From Streptomyces sp. DSM 15324 (GTDB lineage Bacteria; Actinomycetota; Actinomycetes; Streptomycetales; Streptomycetaceae), in NCBI RefSeq assembly GCF_001514285.1, contig NZ_KQ949023.1, forward strand, positions 558,001-622,000: a stretch of DNA of 64,000 bases, in the 5' to 3' direction. The translations under genes and the position numbers were made by a program. The stretch's first letter is position 1. Each line of letters starts with the position of its first letter. Positions 24,957-33,373 of this stretch are shown piece after piece. The notes under the pieces are model-generated. The model searched no databases and was not told where the DNA came from. It worked only from the letters and a program-made list of their open reading frames with translations.

Positions 24957-26701
24957 AGGCGTACTGCCTTTCGTTTGGTCGTTGCTGTGGTCGTTGCTGT
25001 GGTCGTTCCGGTGGTCGGTCGTTGGGTGGAGCCGGCGGCCAGGATCAGTTCGGCCGCGCGCTCCGCGAGCATCACGGTCGGCGCGTGGGTGTGGCCGCGC
25101 GGCAGGGAGGGCAGGGCGGAGGCGTCGACGACCCGCAGCCCGGACACGCCCCGCACCCGCAGCGCCGGATCGAGCACGGACTCGGGGCCCGCCCCCATGC
25201 CGCAGGTGCCGACGGGGTGGTACAGGGTCTCCGCGTACGTCCGGGTCACCGTGTGCACCGTCGCCGGGTCGGGGTCCAGCGCGCCCGGCGTCAGCGGCCT
25301 GCCGAGGCGGGCCGCGAGCGCGGGCCGGGTCAGGACGTGCTGGGCCCGGCGCACGCCCTCGGCGAGGACGCGCAGGTCGTCGCCGTCGGGGTCGGACAGA
25401 TAGCGCGGGTCGATCACCGGGTGGGCCGCCGGGTCGGCCGAGGCGAGCCGGACCGTGCCGTGGCTGCGCGGCCGCAACAGGACCACCCCGAGGGTGACGC
25501 CATGGGTGCGCGGCGCCTTCCCCTGGTCCAGGAACGGCACCAGCATCCAGACGAACTCCAGGTCGGGCGCCGCCAGTTCCGGGTCGCTGCGCAGGAACGC
25601 CACGGCCTCCGCGAGATTGGACGTCAGCCGGCCGCGCCGGCCGCGCAGGAACGCCCCGATCTCCTCCTGCGGGTCGGTGACACCGGGGGTGACCCGGCCG
25701 TTCGCCTCGAAGGCCAGCGGTACGTACAGGTGGTCGGCGAGGCGGTGGCCGACCCGGGGCGCGTGGGCGTGCACCGCGATGCCGTGCCGGCGCAGCTCGT
25801 CCGCGTCACCCACCCCGGACAGCATGAGCAGCTGGGGGGAGCCGATCGCGCCCGCCGCGAGGACGATCTCGCCCTCGGCGCGCACGACGTACGGTCCGTC
25901 CGGTGTCGTACAGGCGACCCCGACCGCGCGGCCGTTCTCGATCAGGATCCGCTCGACGCGGACGTCGGTGAGGACGGTCAGGTTCGCCCGGCGCGCGGCG
26001 GGCCGCAGATACCCGTCGGCCGCGCTCCACCGCCGGCCACCGCGCTGGGTCGCCCGCACCGGCCCGGCCCCCTCCGGCTCCAGGGGCCGCCCGTCGTCCA
26101 GCGGGGGCAGCCCCGCCTCGGCACATGCGGCCAGGAACTCGGCGGTGGCGGGACTCGGGTCGCGCAGGTCCTCGATCCGGATGGGCCCACCGGAGCCGTA
26201 ACCACCCGCACCGGAGCCGCCCGCACCCGAGCCGTCGGCACCCGAGCCGTCGGCAGCGGAGCCGTCGATCCCTGGGCGGTCGATCCCCGAGCGGTCGATC
26301 CCCGAGCGGTCCTCCGCGCGGGTGAAGTACGGCGTCACCTCCGCCGTCGACCAGCCCGTGCAGCCCTCGTCCTCCGCCCAGCCGTCGAAGTCCGCGCGGT
26401 GGCCGCGGGTCCAGATCTGGGCGTTCAGTGAGGACGAGCCGCCCAGGGTGCGGCCGCGCGGCCAGTTCAGGGCGCGGCCGTCGAGGCCCGGCTGGGCGAC
26501 CGTACGGTAGCCCCAGTCCGCCGAGGAGCCGAACAGCGCGGGGAACGCGGCGGGGATGCTGATCTCGGCGCGCCGGTCCGGGCCGCCGGCCTCGATCAGC
26601 AGCACCTCTCCGTCGTCCCCGGCGCTCAGCCGGTCGGCCAGCACACAGCCGGCCGAACCGGCGCCGACGACGATGTGGCGTACCGTGCGGTCGCCGCCCA
26701 T
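24953..26701 (-). CDS. GMC-family FAD oxidoreductase
   Basis: This 582-residue protein has the glucose-methanol-choline fold: FAD motif IVVGAGSAGCVLADRL, GRTLGGSSSLNAQIWTRG, AAGAIGSPQLLMLSGVG and the active-site histidine in LYHPVGTCGMG. The last signature is VVDASALPSLPRGHTHAPT. Members oxidise alcohols to aldehydes or ketones. Between residues 131 and 171 there is a Gly/Ser/Asp tandem repeat with no family counterpart, and the C-terminus ends in a Thr-rich repeat. ATG 26701 shares one base with the stop of the SGNH hydrolase gene. Confidence 0.9.
   Translation of the reverse strand: MGGDRTVRHIVVGAGSAGCVLADRLSAGDDGEVLLIEAGGPDRRAEISIPAAFPALFGSSADWGYRTVAQPGLDGRALNWPRGRTLGGSSSLNAQIWTRGHRADFDGWAEDEGCTGWSTAEVTPYFTRAEDRSGIDRSGIDRPGIDGSAADGSGADGSGAGGSGAGGYGSGGPIRIEDLRDPSPATAEFLAACAEAGLPPLDDGRPLEPEGAGPVRATQRGGRRWSAADGYLRPAARRANLTVLTDVRVERILIENGRAVGVACTTPDGPYVVRAEGEIVLAAGAIGSPQLLMLSGVGDADELRRHGIAVHAHAPRVGHRLADHLYVPLAFEANGRVTPGVTDPQEEIGAFLRGRRGRLTSNLAEAVAFLRSDPELAAPDLEFVWMLVPFLDQGKAPRTHGVTLGVVLLRPRSHGTVRLASADPAAHPVIDPRYLSDPDGDDLRVLAEGVRRAQHVLTRPALAARLGRPLTPGALDPDPATVHTVTRTYAETLYHPVGTCGMGAGPESVLDPALRVRGVSGLRVVDASALPSLPRGHTHAPTVMLAERAAELILAAGSTQRPTTGTTTATTTATTKRKAVRL
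26205..26312 (-). repeat. In-frame Gly/Ser/Asp tandem repeat in the GMC gene
   Basis: The coding DNA has degenerate 12- to 15-bp tandem units that translate to SGID, RPGID, DGSGAD and GSGAGG stretches. It is a surface loop expansion and does not shift the frame. Confidence 0.7.
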
Positions 26702-27384
26702 CAGCCCTCCGTCCGGTCCGGGATCCGGGAGCCGAGGGCCTTCACGATCTCCGCCGTGAGGGCGGCGTGCCCCTCCATCGCGAAGTGGATGCCGTCGGCG
26801 CTCATCAGGTTGGGGCGCAGCCGCACCGGGTGGTGCCACATCTCGATGAGGACGGCGTCGTGCCGCCGGGCCACCGCGCGGATACGCTCGTTCAGGGCCG
26901 CCGTACGCTCGCTGAAGACCGCCAGCTCCGGTACCGACTCGAAGACGTTCGTCACCGTGAACGTGAAGATGTCCGCGCCCTGGGCGCGCAGGGCCCCGTA
27001 CATGGCTTCCAGGTCGGCCTCGACACCGTCGAGGTCCGGCTCGGCGTCGAACAGGTCGTTGCCGCCCGCCGCCACGTTCACGAGATCGGGTGAGAAGGCC
27101 AGGACCCGCTCCAACTGCTCGGCGCGCACCGCACCGGTCCGTTTGCCCTTGACCCCGGTGTTCAGATAGCCGAAGTCGGGCTTGCCGGCGCCGAGCGCGG
27201 CCGCGATCCGCTCCGGCCACGGCACGGTGGCGTACCCCGGGCTCGGGTCGCCGAGACCGGCGGCGAAACTGTCGCCCATCACGGCGAGCCGCTGCCACGG
27301 CGCCCCGCGCAGCAGCCGTACCGACTCGTCGTGGGTGAGCGCCAGCGGGTCGTCCGCCTCACTGCGCAGATCGTGGGTCGTCAT
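26701..27384 (-). CDS. SGNH/GDSL-family hydrolase
   Basis: This 227-residue protein shows the four SGNH blocks: nucleophile Ser in AVMGDSFAAGLG near residue 38, Gly in YLNTGVKGKRTG, Asn in VAAGGNDLF and the Asp-His pair in SADGIHFAMEG. There is no signal peptide, so it acts in the cytosol. These enzymes hydrolyse or transfer acyl esters. In this cluster it could release an acyl chain or form an ester. It sits between the ACP gene and the GMC gene and overlaps the latter. Confidence 0.9.
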   Translation of the reverse strand: MTTHDLRSEADDPLALTHDESVRLLRGAPWQRLAVMGDSFAAGLGDPSPGYATVPWPERIAAALGAGKPDFGYLNTGVKGKRTGAVRAEQLERVLAFSPDLVNVAAGGNDLFDAEPDLDGVEADLEAMYGALRAQGADIFTFTVTNVFESVPELAVFSERTAALNERIRAVARRHDAVLIEMWHHPVRLRPNLMSADGIHFAMEGHAALTAEIVKALGSRIPDRTEG

Positions 27385-27416
27385 CTTCTCGTGGTACCTC
27401 TCTGGGATGGGTGGGA

Positions 27417-27680
27417 TCAGGCGGCGTCGCTCGGCACCGCCTGCTGCTGGTCGACGAAGTCCTCGATGTCCTTGACCGTCGTGATGTCGGGCGTGCCGCC
27501 CGTGCCGAGGTCGACCAGCGCGAACTCCTGCTCGATGCGGAGCGAGAGCTCGATGACGGCGAGCGAGTCGTAGCCCAGCTCCTCGACGAGACGGTCCTCG
27601 GACCGCGCCTCGCGGGCGCCCAGCGGGCTCATCTCCCCGACGATCCGCCGGACCTGCGCGCGCAGTGTGGTGTTGTCCAT
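27417..27680 (-). CDS. Acyl carrier protein
   Basis: This 87-residue free-standing carrier protein has the phosphopantetheine attachment serine in ELGYDSLAVIELSLRIEQEF, followed by the usual helix III region DITTVKDIEDFVDQQ. It lies directly between the R2-like diiron oxidase and the SGNH hydrolase and near the acyl-AMP ligase, so it is the likely carrier of the acyl chain while it is modified. ATG 27680 is the only start that gives a normal-length protein. Confidence 0.95.
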   Translation of the reverse strand: MDNTTLRAQVRRIVGEMSPLGAREARSEDRLVEELGYDSLAVIELSLRIEQEFALVDLGTGGTPDITTVKDIEDFVDQQQAVPSDAA

Positions 27681-27712
27681 GTCTCTTTCGTCCCCTTCTG
27701 CTGGTGTGGTCG

Positions 27713-28696
27713 TCAGGCCGCGGCCGCGGCCGCGCGGATCGGGTGCGGCGCGTTCCAGCGCTCCTCGTAGGCGTCGAGGGCGGTGTCGACCGCGAGGTCC
27801 CAGGCGCCGCCCGCCTTCTCCACCAGGTGCGGCAGACCGACCAGGCGCAGCTGCTTGACCAGGCGTTCCCGGGCTATCTCGACGCTGCCGCGCAGCTGGG
27901 CGGCGCGGCTGAGCAGGGCCGCGCGGATCGCCGGGGACGGGTTGTGCCGGGAGGGGCCGATCAGCACCCACGCGGCGGCGCCCAGCGATTCGAAGTGCGC
28001 GTCCTCCACCACCTGGGCGTGGCCGCCGGCGACCCCGTCCTGGGCGGCGCGCAGTCCGAAGGAGACGTGCCGCGACTCGTCCCGCGTGACGTTCGTCAGC
28101 CCTTCCTCCAGCGCGTCCAGCTTCAGCCGCCTGGCGAGGAAGCGGGTGGTGCGCAGGGCCGTCGCCGCGAGGACGCCCTCGGTGATCAGGTGGTAGTAGA
28201 CGAGCGCCCGGTACCAGGACTCGCGGTCCTCGTGGTCGGCCCGTACCGCGTCGGTGGCCCGGGTGAGCACCGGTGCGAACACCTCGGCGTAGTCGGCGCC
28301 GTCCTCGGCCTCGTCGAGCGAGGCACCGCACGCGTCCTCCAGATACGTCTGGAAGAACCGCACGTGCCGGGCCTCGTCGGCGAGCTGCGTGCACAGGAAG
28401 ATCCGGTCGTCCTCGGTGGGCGGCGCCTCGATGAGGGCGCCGAGGGTGTGGGTCACCGTGACCTCGCCCACCTCCAGCTCGGCCAGCGAGCCGAGCATCT
28501 GGCCGCGGGAGAAGGGGCTGAGCGCCTGCCAGGTCCGTGCGTCGCCGGCGGGCGCGACCTGGGCGACGGCCCACTGCTGGCGCTCCCAACGGCGGTACAG
28601 GTCGGCGGAGTTCGCCAGCCGTCCGCGCTGTTCGGCACTGACTTCGGGGGCCGTCTCGGTGACGTCGAGTACCAGCCCGGCGGTCGTGACGCTCAT
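27713..28696 (-). CDS. Ribonucleotide-reductase-R2-like diiron oxidase
   Basis: This 327-residue ferritin-like protein has two Glu-x2-His motifs, QLADEARHVRFFQTYLED and NVTRDESRHVSFGLRAAQ. Further Glu ligands lie in AELEVGEVTVTH and YYHLITEGVLAAT. Pattern and length resemble R2lox-type and R2-like oxidases rather than the AurF family found later in the same series. R2lox proteins bind a long-chain fatty acid, which suits the acyl ligase and ACP beside it. A role in desaturating or hydroxylating the ACP-bound chain is inference. Its ATG overlaps the acyl-AMP ligase stop (ATGA). Confidence 0.83.
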   Translation of the reverse strand: MSVTTAGLVLDVTETAPEVSAEQRGRLANSADLYRRWERQQWAVAQVAPAGDARTWQALSPFSRGQMLGSLAELEVGEVTVTHTLGALIEAPPTEDDRIFLCTQLADEARHVRFFQTYLEDACGASLDEAEDGADYAEVFAPVLTRATDAVRADHEDRESWYRALVYYHLITEGVLAATALRTTRFLARRLKLDALEEGLTNVTRDESRHVSFGLRAAQDGVAGGHAQVVEDAHFESLGAAAWVLIGPSRHNPSPAIRAALLSRAAQLRGSVEIARERLVKQLRLVGLPHLVEKAGGAWDLAVDTALDAYEERWNAPHPIRAAAAAA

Positions 28697-30426
28697 GTCG
28701 CTGCCCCATCCAGGTGTGTCGCGGTCGGTTGCGGTGCGGTCGGTGGTGCCGGGCGGTGCGTTCGGTGCGGGGCGCGCAGTACGTCGCCGGCGAGGGTGCC
28801 CTCGGCGGCCTGGCGCCACAGCAGCCGGCGGCGCGGTTTGCCGCTGGAGGTGCGCGGGATGGTGCCGCGCCGGGCCCGGACCACGGTCACCTCGACGGTG
28901 GTGTCCAGGGCGGAGCGCAGGACGCCGGTCACGGCCTCCAGCCACTCCTCGCCGGGGGCCTCCACGACGACCACGGCGCCGCCGCGGCCGTCGAGGGTGC
29001 CGAGCGCCACCGCGCAGCGGCCGGGCGGCACCCCGGGCAGGGAGACGAGCGCCGCCTCCACGTCCTCGGCGTGCACCTTCCGGCCGCGGACCTTGAGGCT
29101 GTCACCGATCCGTCCGACGACGTACAGCTCGCCGTCGTAGAGGAACCCGGCGTCGCCGGTGCGCAGTCCGTCCGCACCGAAGGGCGCGCTCGCCGCCGGA
29201 TCGGGCGACTGGTAGCCGTCGGCCACGGAGGTCCCGCGGACCCTGATCTCGCCGAACGTGCCCTCGGGCAGCGGTGCGCCGTCCTCGTCGACGACGTCCA
29301 CGGCCGTCTCGGGCACCGGGGTGCCGCAGGCGGCGATCCAGCGCGCGGGGTCCTCGGGGCGGTCGACGCCGAGGACGCCCGTGTCGGTGACGGTCACCGG
29401 CGCCCCGGTGGCGAGCGGGCCCGCCGTACGGACGATCCGGGCGCCCGTGCCGGGACGTACGCCGGTGACGGCGAGGGTCGTCTCCGCCATGCCGTAGCAG
29501 GGCGTCAGGGCCCGGGAGTCGAAGCCGTACGGGGCGAGCTTGGCGGTGAAGTCGGCGACCACCCGCGCGTCCACCCGTTCGGCGCCGCTCATGGCGACCC
29601 GCCAGGCCGAGAAGTCCGTACCCGCCAGCTCCTCCTCCCGGACCCGCGAGGTGGCGTACCCGTAGCCGAAGTTGGGGGCGGTGGTGATGGTCACCCCGTG
29701 CCGGCCGTGACAGTCGAGCCAGCGGGCCGGGGAGCGGATGAAGTCGACCGGGCTCATCAGCCAGAGGTCGATCTGGGCCACGACGGAACCCAGGAACGTC
29801 CCGATCAGGCCCATGTCGTGGTACAGCGGCAGCCAGGAGGAGCAGGAGTCCTCGCTGCTCACGCCGAGCCAGCCGTGGATGGCGCGGACGTTGGCGGTGA
29901 GGTTCTCGCCGGTGACCCGGACCCCCTTGGGGGTGCCGCTGGAGCCGGAGGTGAACTGCAGCAGCGCCAGGTCCGCGGTGCGGCGCGCCAGTGCGTCGGC
30001 GGCGGGCAGCTCCGCCGGGTCGGGCAGCACGAGCGGTGTGCCCGTGCCGGCCTTCGCGCACGCCGTGGCGGCGAGCGGGGCCAGGGCCGCGTCGGTGAGG
30101 ACGGCGGCCGGTTCGGCGGCGCCGAGGACGGCGGCCGCGTGCTCGGTGAAGGCCTCGTGGCCGCCGAAGGTGACGGGCGAGGCGATCGGGGACGGGGTGG
30201 CCCCCGCGTACATGACACCGAGGAACGCCGGTACGAAGGTCTCGGGCTCCTCGATCAGCAGGGACACGACGCCTTTGGTGACGCCGTTGGCGTGCAGGAA
30301 GGCGGCCGTGCTGCGGGTGGCCGCGGCGATGCCGGCGTAGTCGCGCAGGTGCCATTCGCCGTTTCGGTGGTAGTGGATTCCACGCTCGGGTGCGGGGGAG
30401 TCCAGCCAGTCGAGGACTGTGTTCAT
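28693..30426 (-). CDS. Fatty acyl-AMP ligase (FAAL-like)
   Basis: This 577-residue adenylate-forming enzyme has the ATP loop LLQFTSGSSGTPKGVRVT, WLPLYHDMGLIGTFL (typical of FAALs), CYGMAETTLAVTG, YVVGRIGDSLKVRGRK and the C-terminal Lys in IPRTSSGKPRRR. FAALs activate a fatty acid as acyl-AMP and load it on an ACP instead of CoA. ATG 30426 follows GAGGGG at five bases, and a TTG one codon earlier is less likely. It is the first gene of the long minus-strand series and so probably provides the starter acyl chain. Confidence 0.9.
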   Translation of the reverse strand: MNTVLDWLDSPAPERGIHYHRNGEWHLRDYAGIAAATRSTAAFLHANGVTKGVVSLLIEEPETFVPAFLGVMYAGATPSPIASPVTFGGHEAFTEHAAAVLGAAEPAAVLTDAALAPLAATACAKAGTGTPLVLPDPAELPAADALARRTADLALLQFTSGSSGTPKGVRVTGENLTANVRAIHGWLGVSSEDSCSSWLPLYHDMGLIGTFLGSVVAQIDLWLMSPVDFIRSPARWLDCHGRHGVTITTAPNFGYGYATSRVREEELAGTDFSAWRVAMSGAERVDARVVADFTAKLAPYGFDSRALTPCYGMAETTLAVTGVRPGTGARIVRTAGPLATGAPVTVTDTGVLGVDRPEDPARWIAACGTPVPETAVDVVDEDGAPLPEGTFGEIRVRGTSVADGYQSPDPAASAPFGADGLRTGDAGFLYDGELYVVGRIGDSLKVRGRKVHAEDVEAALVSLPGVPPGRCAVALGTLDGRGGAVVVVEAPGEEWLEAVTGVLRSALDTTVEVTVVRARRGTIPRTSSGKPRRRLLWRQAAEGTLAGDVLRAPHRTHRPAPPTAPQPTATHLDGAAT

Positions 30427-30547
30427 CAATTCCCCTCATGAACCGATGGGCTCTCGTCCTGTGTTACGGGCTGGTGGGACCGCCCCCTCGCGGGAGTTCC
30501 GGGATGTCCCGGGGGCTTCGGGGCAGGTGCCGTACCGGAACGCGGGG

Positions 30548-30583
30548 GGGCGGGGCCGCGGGTCCGAGACCGCGGCCCCGCCC
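30548..30583 (-). terminator. Terminator after the MFS gene
   Basis: A perfect 14-bp GC-only stem (30548-30561 with 30570-30583) with an 8-nt loop lies 60 bases beyond the MFS stop codon. There is no T-run, which is common for Streptomyces hairpins. It separates the exporter from the FAAL promoter region (30427-30547). Confidence 0.7.
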
Positions 30584-30644
30584 GGGACCGGCCGCGGCCG
30601 CGGGGGGTGTGAGTCGCGGCCGGTGTGCGAGGGATGAGCCGGGG

Positions 30645-32147
30645 TCAGGCCCGGTCCACCGCGGGGGTTCCGTCCGCGGCCTGGGCGGCTGCGGCCCGGG
30701 CGGCGGCCTCGGCCTGTGCCTTCATGTAGGCCTGGATCTGCCGCTGGGTCTCGGCGATCTCGGCCATCGACTTCTTGGTGAACAGCCACAGGGCGGGCAC
30801 CGCGGAGGCGGCGATGAAGATGCCGGCCAGCAGGAAGGCGTCCAGGTAGGGCTGGGGGGTGCTCAGGTCGCCGGCCGCGAACACCGCCGCCATCGAGGCG
30901 ACCCCGACCGATCCGCCGAACTGGCGCGCGGTGGTGTTCATCCCGGTGCCGGTGGCGAACTTCAGCGGGTGCACGGAGATGGAGGCGGCGGTCGTCACGC
31001 TGGTGAGCGCGGCGCCGATGACCGCTCCGCCGAGGGCGCCGTACGGCAGCCACAGGGCCAGGAACTTCTCCTCGCCGCCGAGGCCGTAGTACGCCCAGAA
31101 GCTCAGTCCGAGGAAGGCGAGCGCGGAGACGACGATCACCGGACGCTGCTTCTCCGGCGGCACCCGGCGGCCGACCGAGATGGCGGCGACCGCGGAGAGC
31201 ACGGCGCCCGGGGTGACGGCGAGGCCGGCCTTGAGGACGGAGTAGTGCCAGATGGTGGTGAGGTACAGCGGCCCGGACAGGAACCAGACGAACAGTCCGG
31301 CGCCCAGCAGGAACGACGTGAGGTTGGCCGCCGCGAACATCGGGCTGCGCCACAGTTCGGTCTCCACGGCCGGTGCCGGGTGGCTGCGGGAGCGCAGCAG
31401 CGACAGGGCCACGAAGAGCACGCCGGCGCCGATCCAGATCCAGGTCTTCGCCGCGTCCCAGCCCCAGTCGCCGCCCTTCGTCAGGCCGATGACGATGCCC
31501 GCGATGCCGAGGGTGACGGTGGCGGTGCCGAGCAGGTCGGGCAGCTTGGAGTCCTCGACGGGGCGCTTGGGCAGCTTCAGTCCGCCCATGATCACGGCGA
31601 GGCCGATCGGGACGTTCAGCACGAACACCGCGCGCCAGTCGATCTCACTGACCAGCAGACCGCCCAGCGAGGGTCCCGCGGCCGCGGCCATGGAGCCGGC
31701 CGCTCCCCAGATGCCGATGGCCTCGGCGCGTTTCTCGGCGGGTGTCTCGGACAGGACGAGTCCCAGGGCGGCGGGGATCATGCCGGCCGCGCCGATGCCC
31801 TGGACGGCGCGGGCCGCGACGAGGCCCTCGACGTTCGGGGCGAGGGCGCAGGCCAGCGAGGCGGCGCTGAAGACGCCGAGCGACCAGAGGAACAGATTGC
31901 GCCGGCCGAGGATGTCGGCGAAGCGTCCCGCCGGTGTCAGCAGAGCCGCGAAGAGGATGCCGTAGCTGGTCACCACCCAGGTCAGGTCGGTCAGGGACTC
32001 CTTGGGGAAGTCCTCGTGCAGGGCCGGGAAGGCCACGTTGACGATCGTCGTGTCGAGAAAGGCCATGAACGTCGCTGCCGATGTCAGCAGCAGTGTCTTC
32101 CCCGCGCTCGACGGCTCGGCGCGAGACGCAAGCGTGCCTGAGGTCAC
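30645..32147 (-). CDS. MFS drug exporter, DHA2 (EmrB/QacA) family
   Basis: This 500-residue membrane protein has about 14 predicted helices and the DHA2 signatures: TFMAFLDTTIVNVAFPAL in helix 1, TWVVTSYGILFAALLTPAGR with the motif A-like RFADILGRR, and GIGAAGMIPAALGLV (motif C-like). The cytosolic C-terminal tail is Ala/Gln-rich. Such proteins export hydrophobic compounds by proton antiport. GTG 32147 has GGAGGGA at six bases, and an ATG five codons earlier overlaps that site. It is controlled by a promoter with three ACATACC-type half-sites, so the cluster TetR is the probable repressor. Confidence 0.93.
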   Translation of the reverse strand: MTSGTLASRAEPSSAGKTLLLTSAATFMAFLDTTIVNVAFPALHEDFPKESLTDLTWVVTSYGILFAALLTPAGRFADILGRRNLFLWSLGVFSAASLACALAPNVEGLVAARAVQGIGAAGMIPAALGLVLSETPAEKRAEAIGIWGAAGSMAAAAGPSLGGLLVSEIDWRAVFVLNVPIGLAVIMGGLKLPKRPVEDSKLPDLLGTATVTLGIAGIVIGLTKGGDWGWDAAKTWIWIGAGVLFVALSLLRSRSHPAPAVETELWRSPMFAAANLTSFLLGAGLFVWFLSGPLYLTTIWHYSVLKAGLAVTPGAVLSAVAAISVGRRVPPEKQRPVIVVSALAFLGLSFWAYYGLGGEEKFLALWLPYGALGGAVIGAALTSVTTAASISVHPLKFATGTGMNTTARQFGGSVGVASMAAVFAAGDLSTPQPYLDAFLLAGIFIAASAVPALWLFTKKSMAEIAETQRQIQAYMKAQAEAAARAAAAQAADGTPAVDRA

Positions 32148-32184
32148 TGTCGATCCCTCCAACTACCCAACTAACATTCCTTGG

Positions 32185-32220
32185 GTATGTGAGTACATAC
32201 CGTAGGTATGTAGTTGTCAA
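32185..32220 (-). promoter_or_regulatory. MFS promoter with overlapping TetR-type operators
   Basis: On the minus strand a perfect -35 TTGACA (32220-32215) is followed by the palindrome TACATACCGTAGGTATGTA (32194-32212), whose 8-bp arms flank GTA. A third half-site at 32185-32190 pairs with the middle one around GAGT. The -10 probably lies in TATGTA/TGTACT, so a bound repressor would block RNA polymerase. The half-site ACATAC recurs before tetR at 18.96 kb. Confidence 0.75.
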
Positions 32221-32346
32221 GCGGAATCCGTGCGGAGGGTCGCCGAAACGTCACGGCGGGTGTCACAGGGGGTGGCGCGGTCCGCGTGCGTAATCCCCCT
32301 GAAGGGAGCAAGCAGGAGCAGAACCAGCAGCTGCGAAGGAGTCCGT

Positions 32347-33354
32347 GTGAACACCACGTACGCCGTACCCGCCCCCGGACCGGCCCGCCACCCCGCGGCC
32401 CTGCTCGGCATCGGTGCCTACCGGCCCCGACGGATCGTCACCAACGAGGAGATCTGCCGCACCCTGGACTCGTCCCCCGAGTGGATCCTGCGCCGCAGCG
32501 GCATCAGCACCCGCTGCTTCGCCGGACCGGGGGAGACCCTCGCCGAGATGGGCGCGACCGCCGCCGGCAAGGCGCTCGCCGACGCCGGGGTCGCCCCGGA
32601 CGAGGTCGACGAGATCCTCGTCGCCACCATGTCGGACACCGGTACGGCGGGCTCCGGCGCCCCGCCCGGCGAACTGGCCGCGGAGATCGGCCGCCGGCTC
32701 GGCGTCCCCGCGGCCGCCCGTCAGGTCGGCGCCGCCTGCGCCGGGTTCACCGTGGGGCTCGCCCTGGCCGCCGGGTCCGTCGCCACGGGGCAGGCACGCA
32801 CATGCCTGGTCATCGGCGTGGAGCGCATGTCGGACATCCTCGACCCGCGGGACCGCTCGACCGCCTTCCTGTTCTCGGACGGAGCGGGCGCCGCGCTGGT
32901 CGGCCGCGGCACGGAGCCCGGGATCGGCACCGTGGTCTGGGGGACGGACCCCGGCATGCGGGACGCGATCACCGTACGGGAGGAGCCGGAGCCGGTCGGG
33001 CCCGTCATCCGGATGCGGGGCGCCTCCGTCTTCCGCTGGGCGGTGACCCACCTGCCCGACGTCGTCCGCGAGATCCTCGCCCGCTCCGGCGTCGGCCCGG
33101 CGGACGTCCAGGCCTTCGTCCCGCACCAGGCGAACCTGCGCATCATCGAGGCGGTCGCGCAGAGCGTCGGCTTCCCCGCCGAGGTCGCCGTGGCCAGGGA
33201 CATCGTCGACCAGGGCAACACCTCGGCGGCCTCCATCCCCCTCGCCCTGGACCGGCTGCGCACCTCGGGAACCCTTGCCGAGGGCGACCTCGCGGTCCTG
33301 ATCGGCTTCGGCGCGGGCCTGACGTACGCCGGAATGGTGATCCGCATCCCGTGA
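32347..33354 (+). CDS. 3-oxoacyl-ACP synthase III (KAS III)-family enzyme
   Basis: This 335-residue ketosynthase III-type protein has the catalytic triad visible as Cys in VGAACAGFTVGL, His in FVPHQANLRIIE and Asn in DQGNTSAASIPLAL. The IGAYRPRRIVTNEEI start is typical of FabH. Such enzymes condense an acyl-CoA or acyl-ACP with malonyl-ACP, and some form esters instead. GTG 32347 is preceded by AAGGAG. It is transcribed divergently from the MFS gene across the operator region and converges on the AfsR-like gene. It could build the acyl chain handled by the FAAL/ACP set (inference). Confidence 0.93.
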   Translation: MNTTYAVPAPGPARHPAALLGIGAYRPRRIVTNEEICRTLDSSPEWILRRSGISTRCFAGPGETLAEMGATAAGKALADAGVAPDEVDEILVATMSDTGTAGSGAPPGELAAEIGRRLGVPAAARQVGAACAGFTVGLALAAGSVATGQARTCLVIGVERMSDILDPRDRSTAFLFSDGAGAALVGRGTEPGIGTVVWGTDPGMRDAITVREEPEPVGPVIRMRGASVFRWAVTHLPDVVREILARSGVGPADVQAFVPHQANLRIIEAVAQSVGFPAEVAVARDIVDQGNTSAASIPLALDRLRTSGTLAEGDLAVLIGFGAGLTYAGMVIRIP

Positions 33355-33373
33355 GCGCCCTGGCCCGGCGGGG

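Noticed and set aside
24953..27298. GMC oxidoreductase with a 199-codon N-terminal extension
   Set aside because: The extra part is the SGNH hydrolase gene read in another frame. The FAD motif begins right after ATG 26701.
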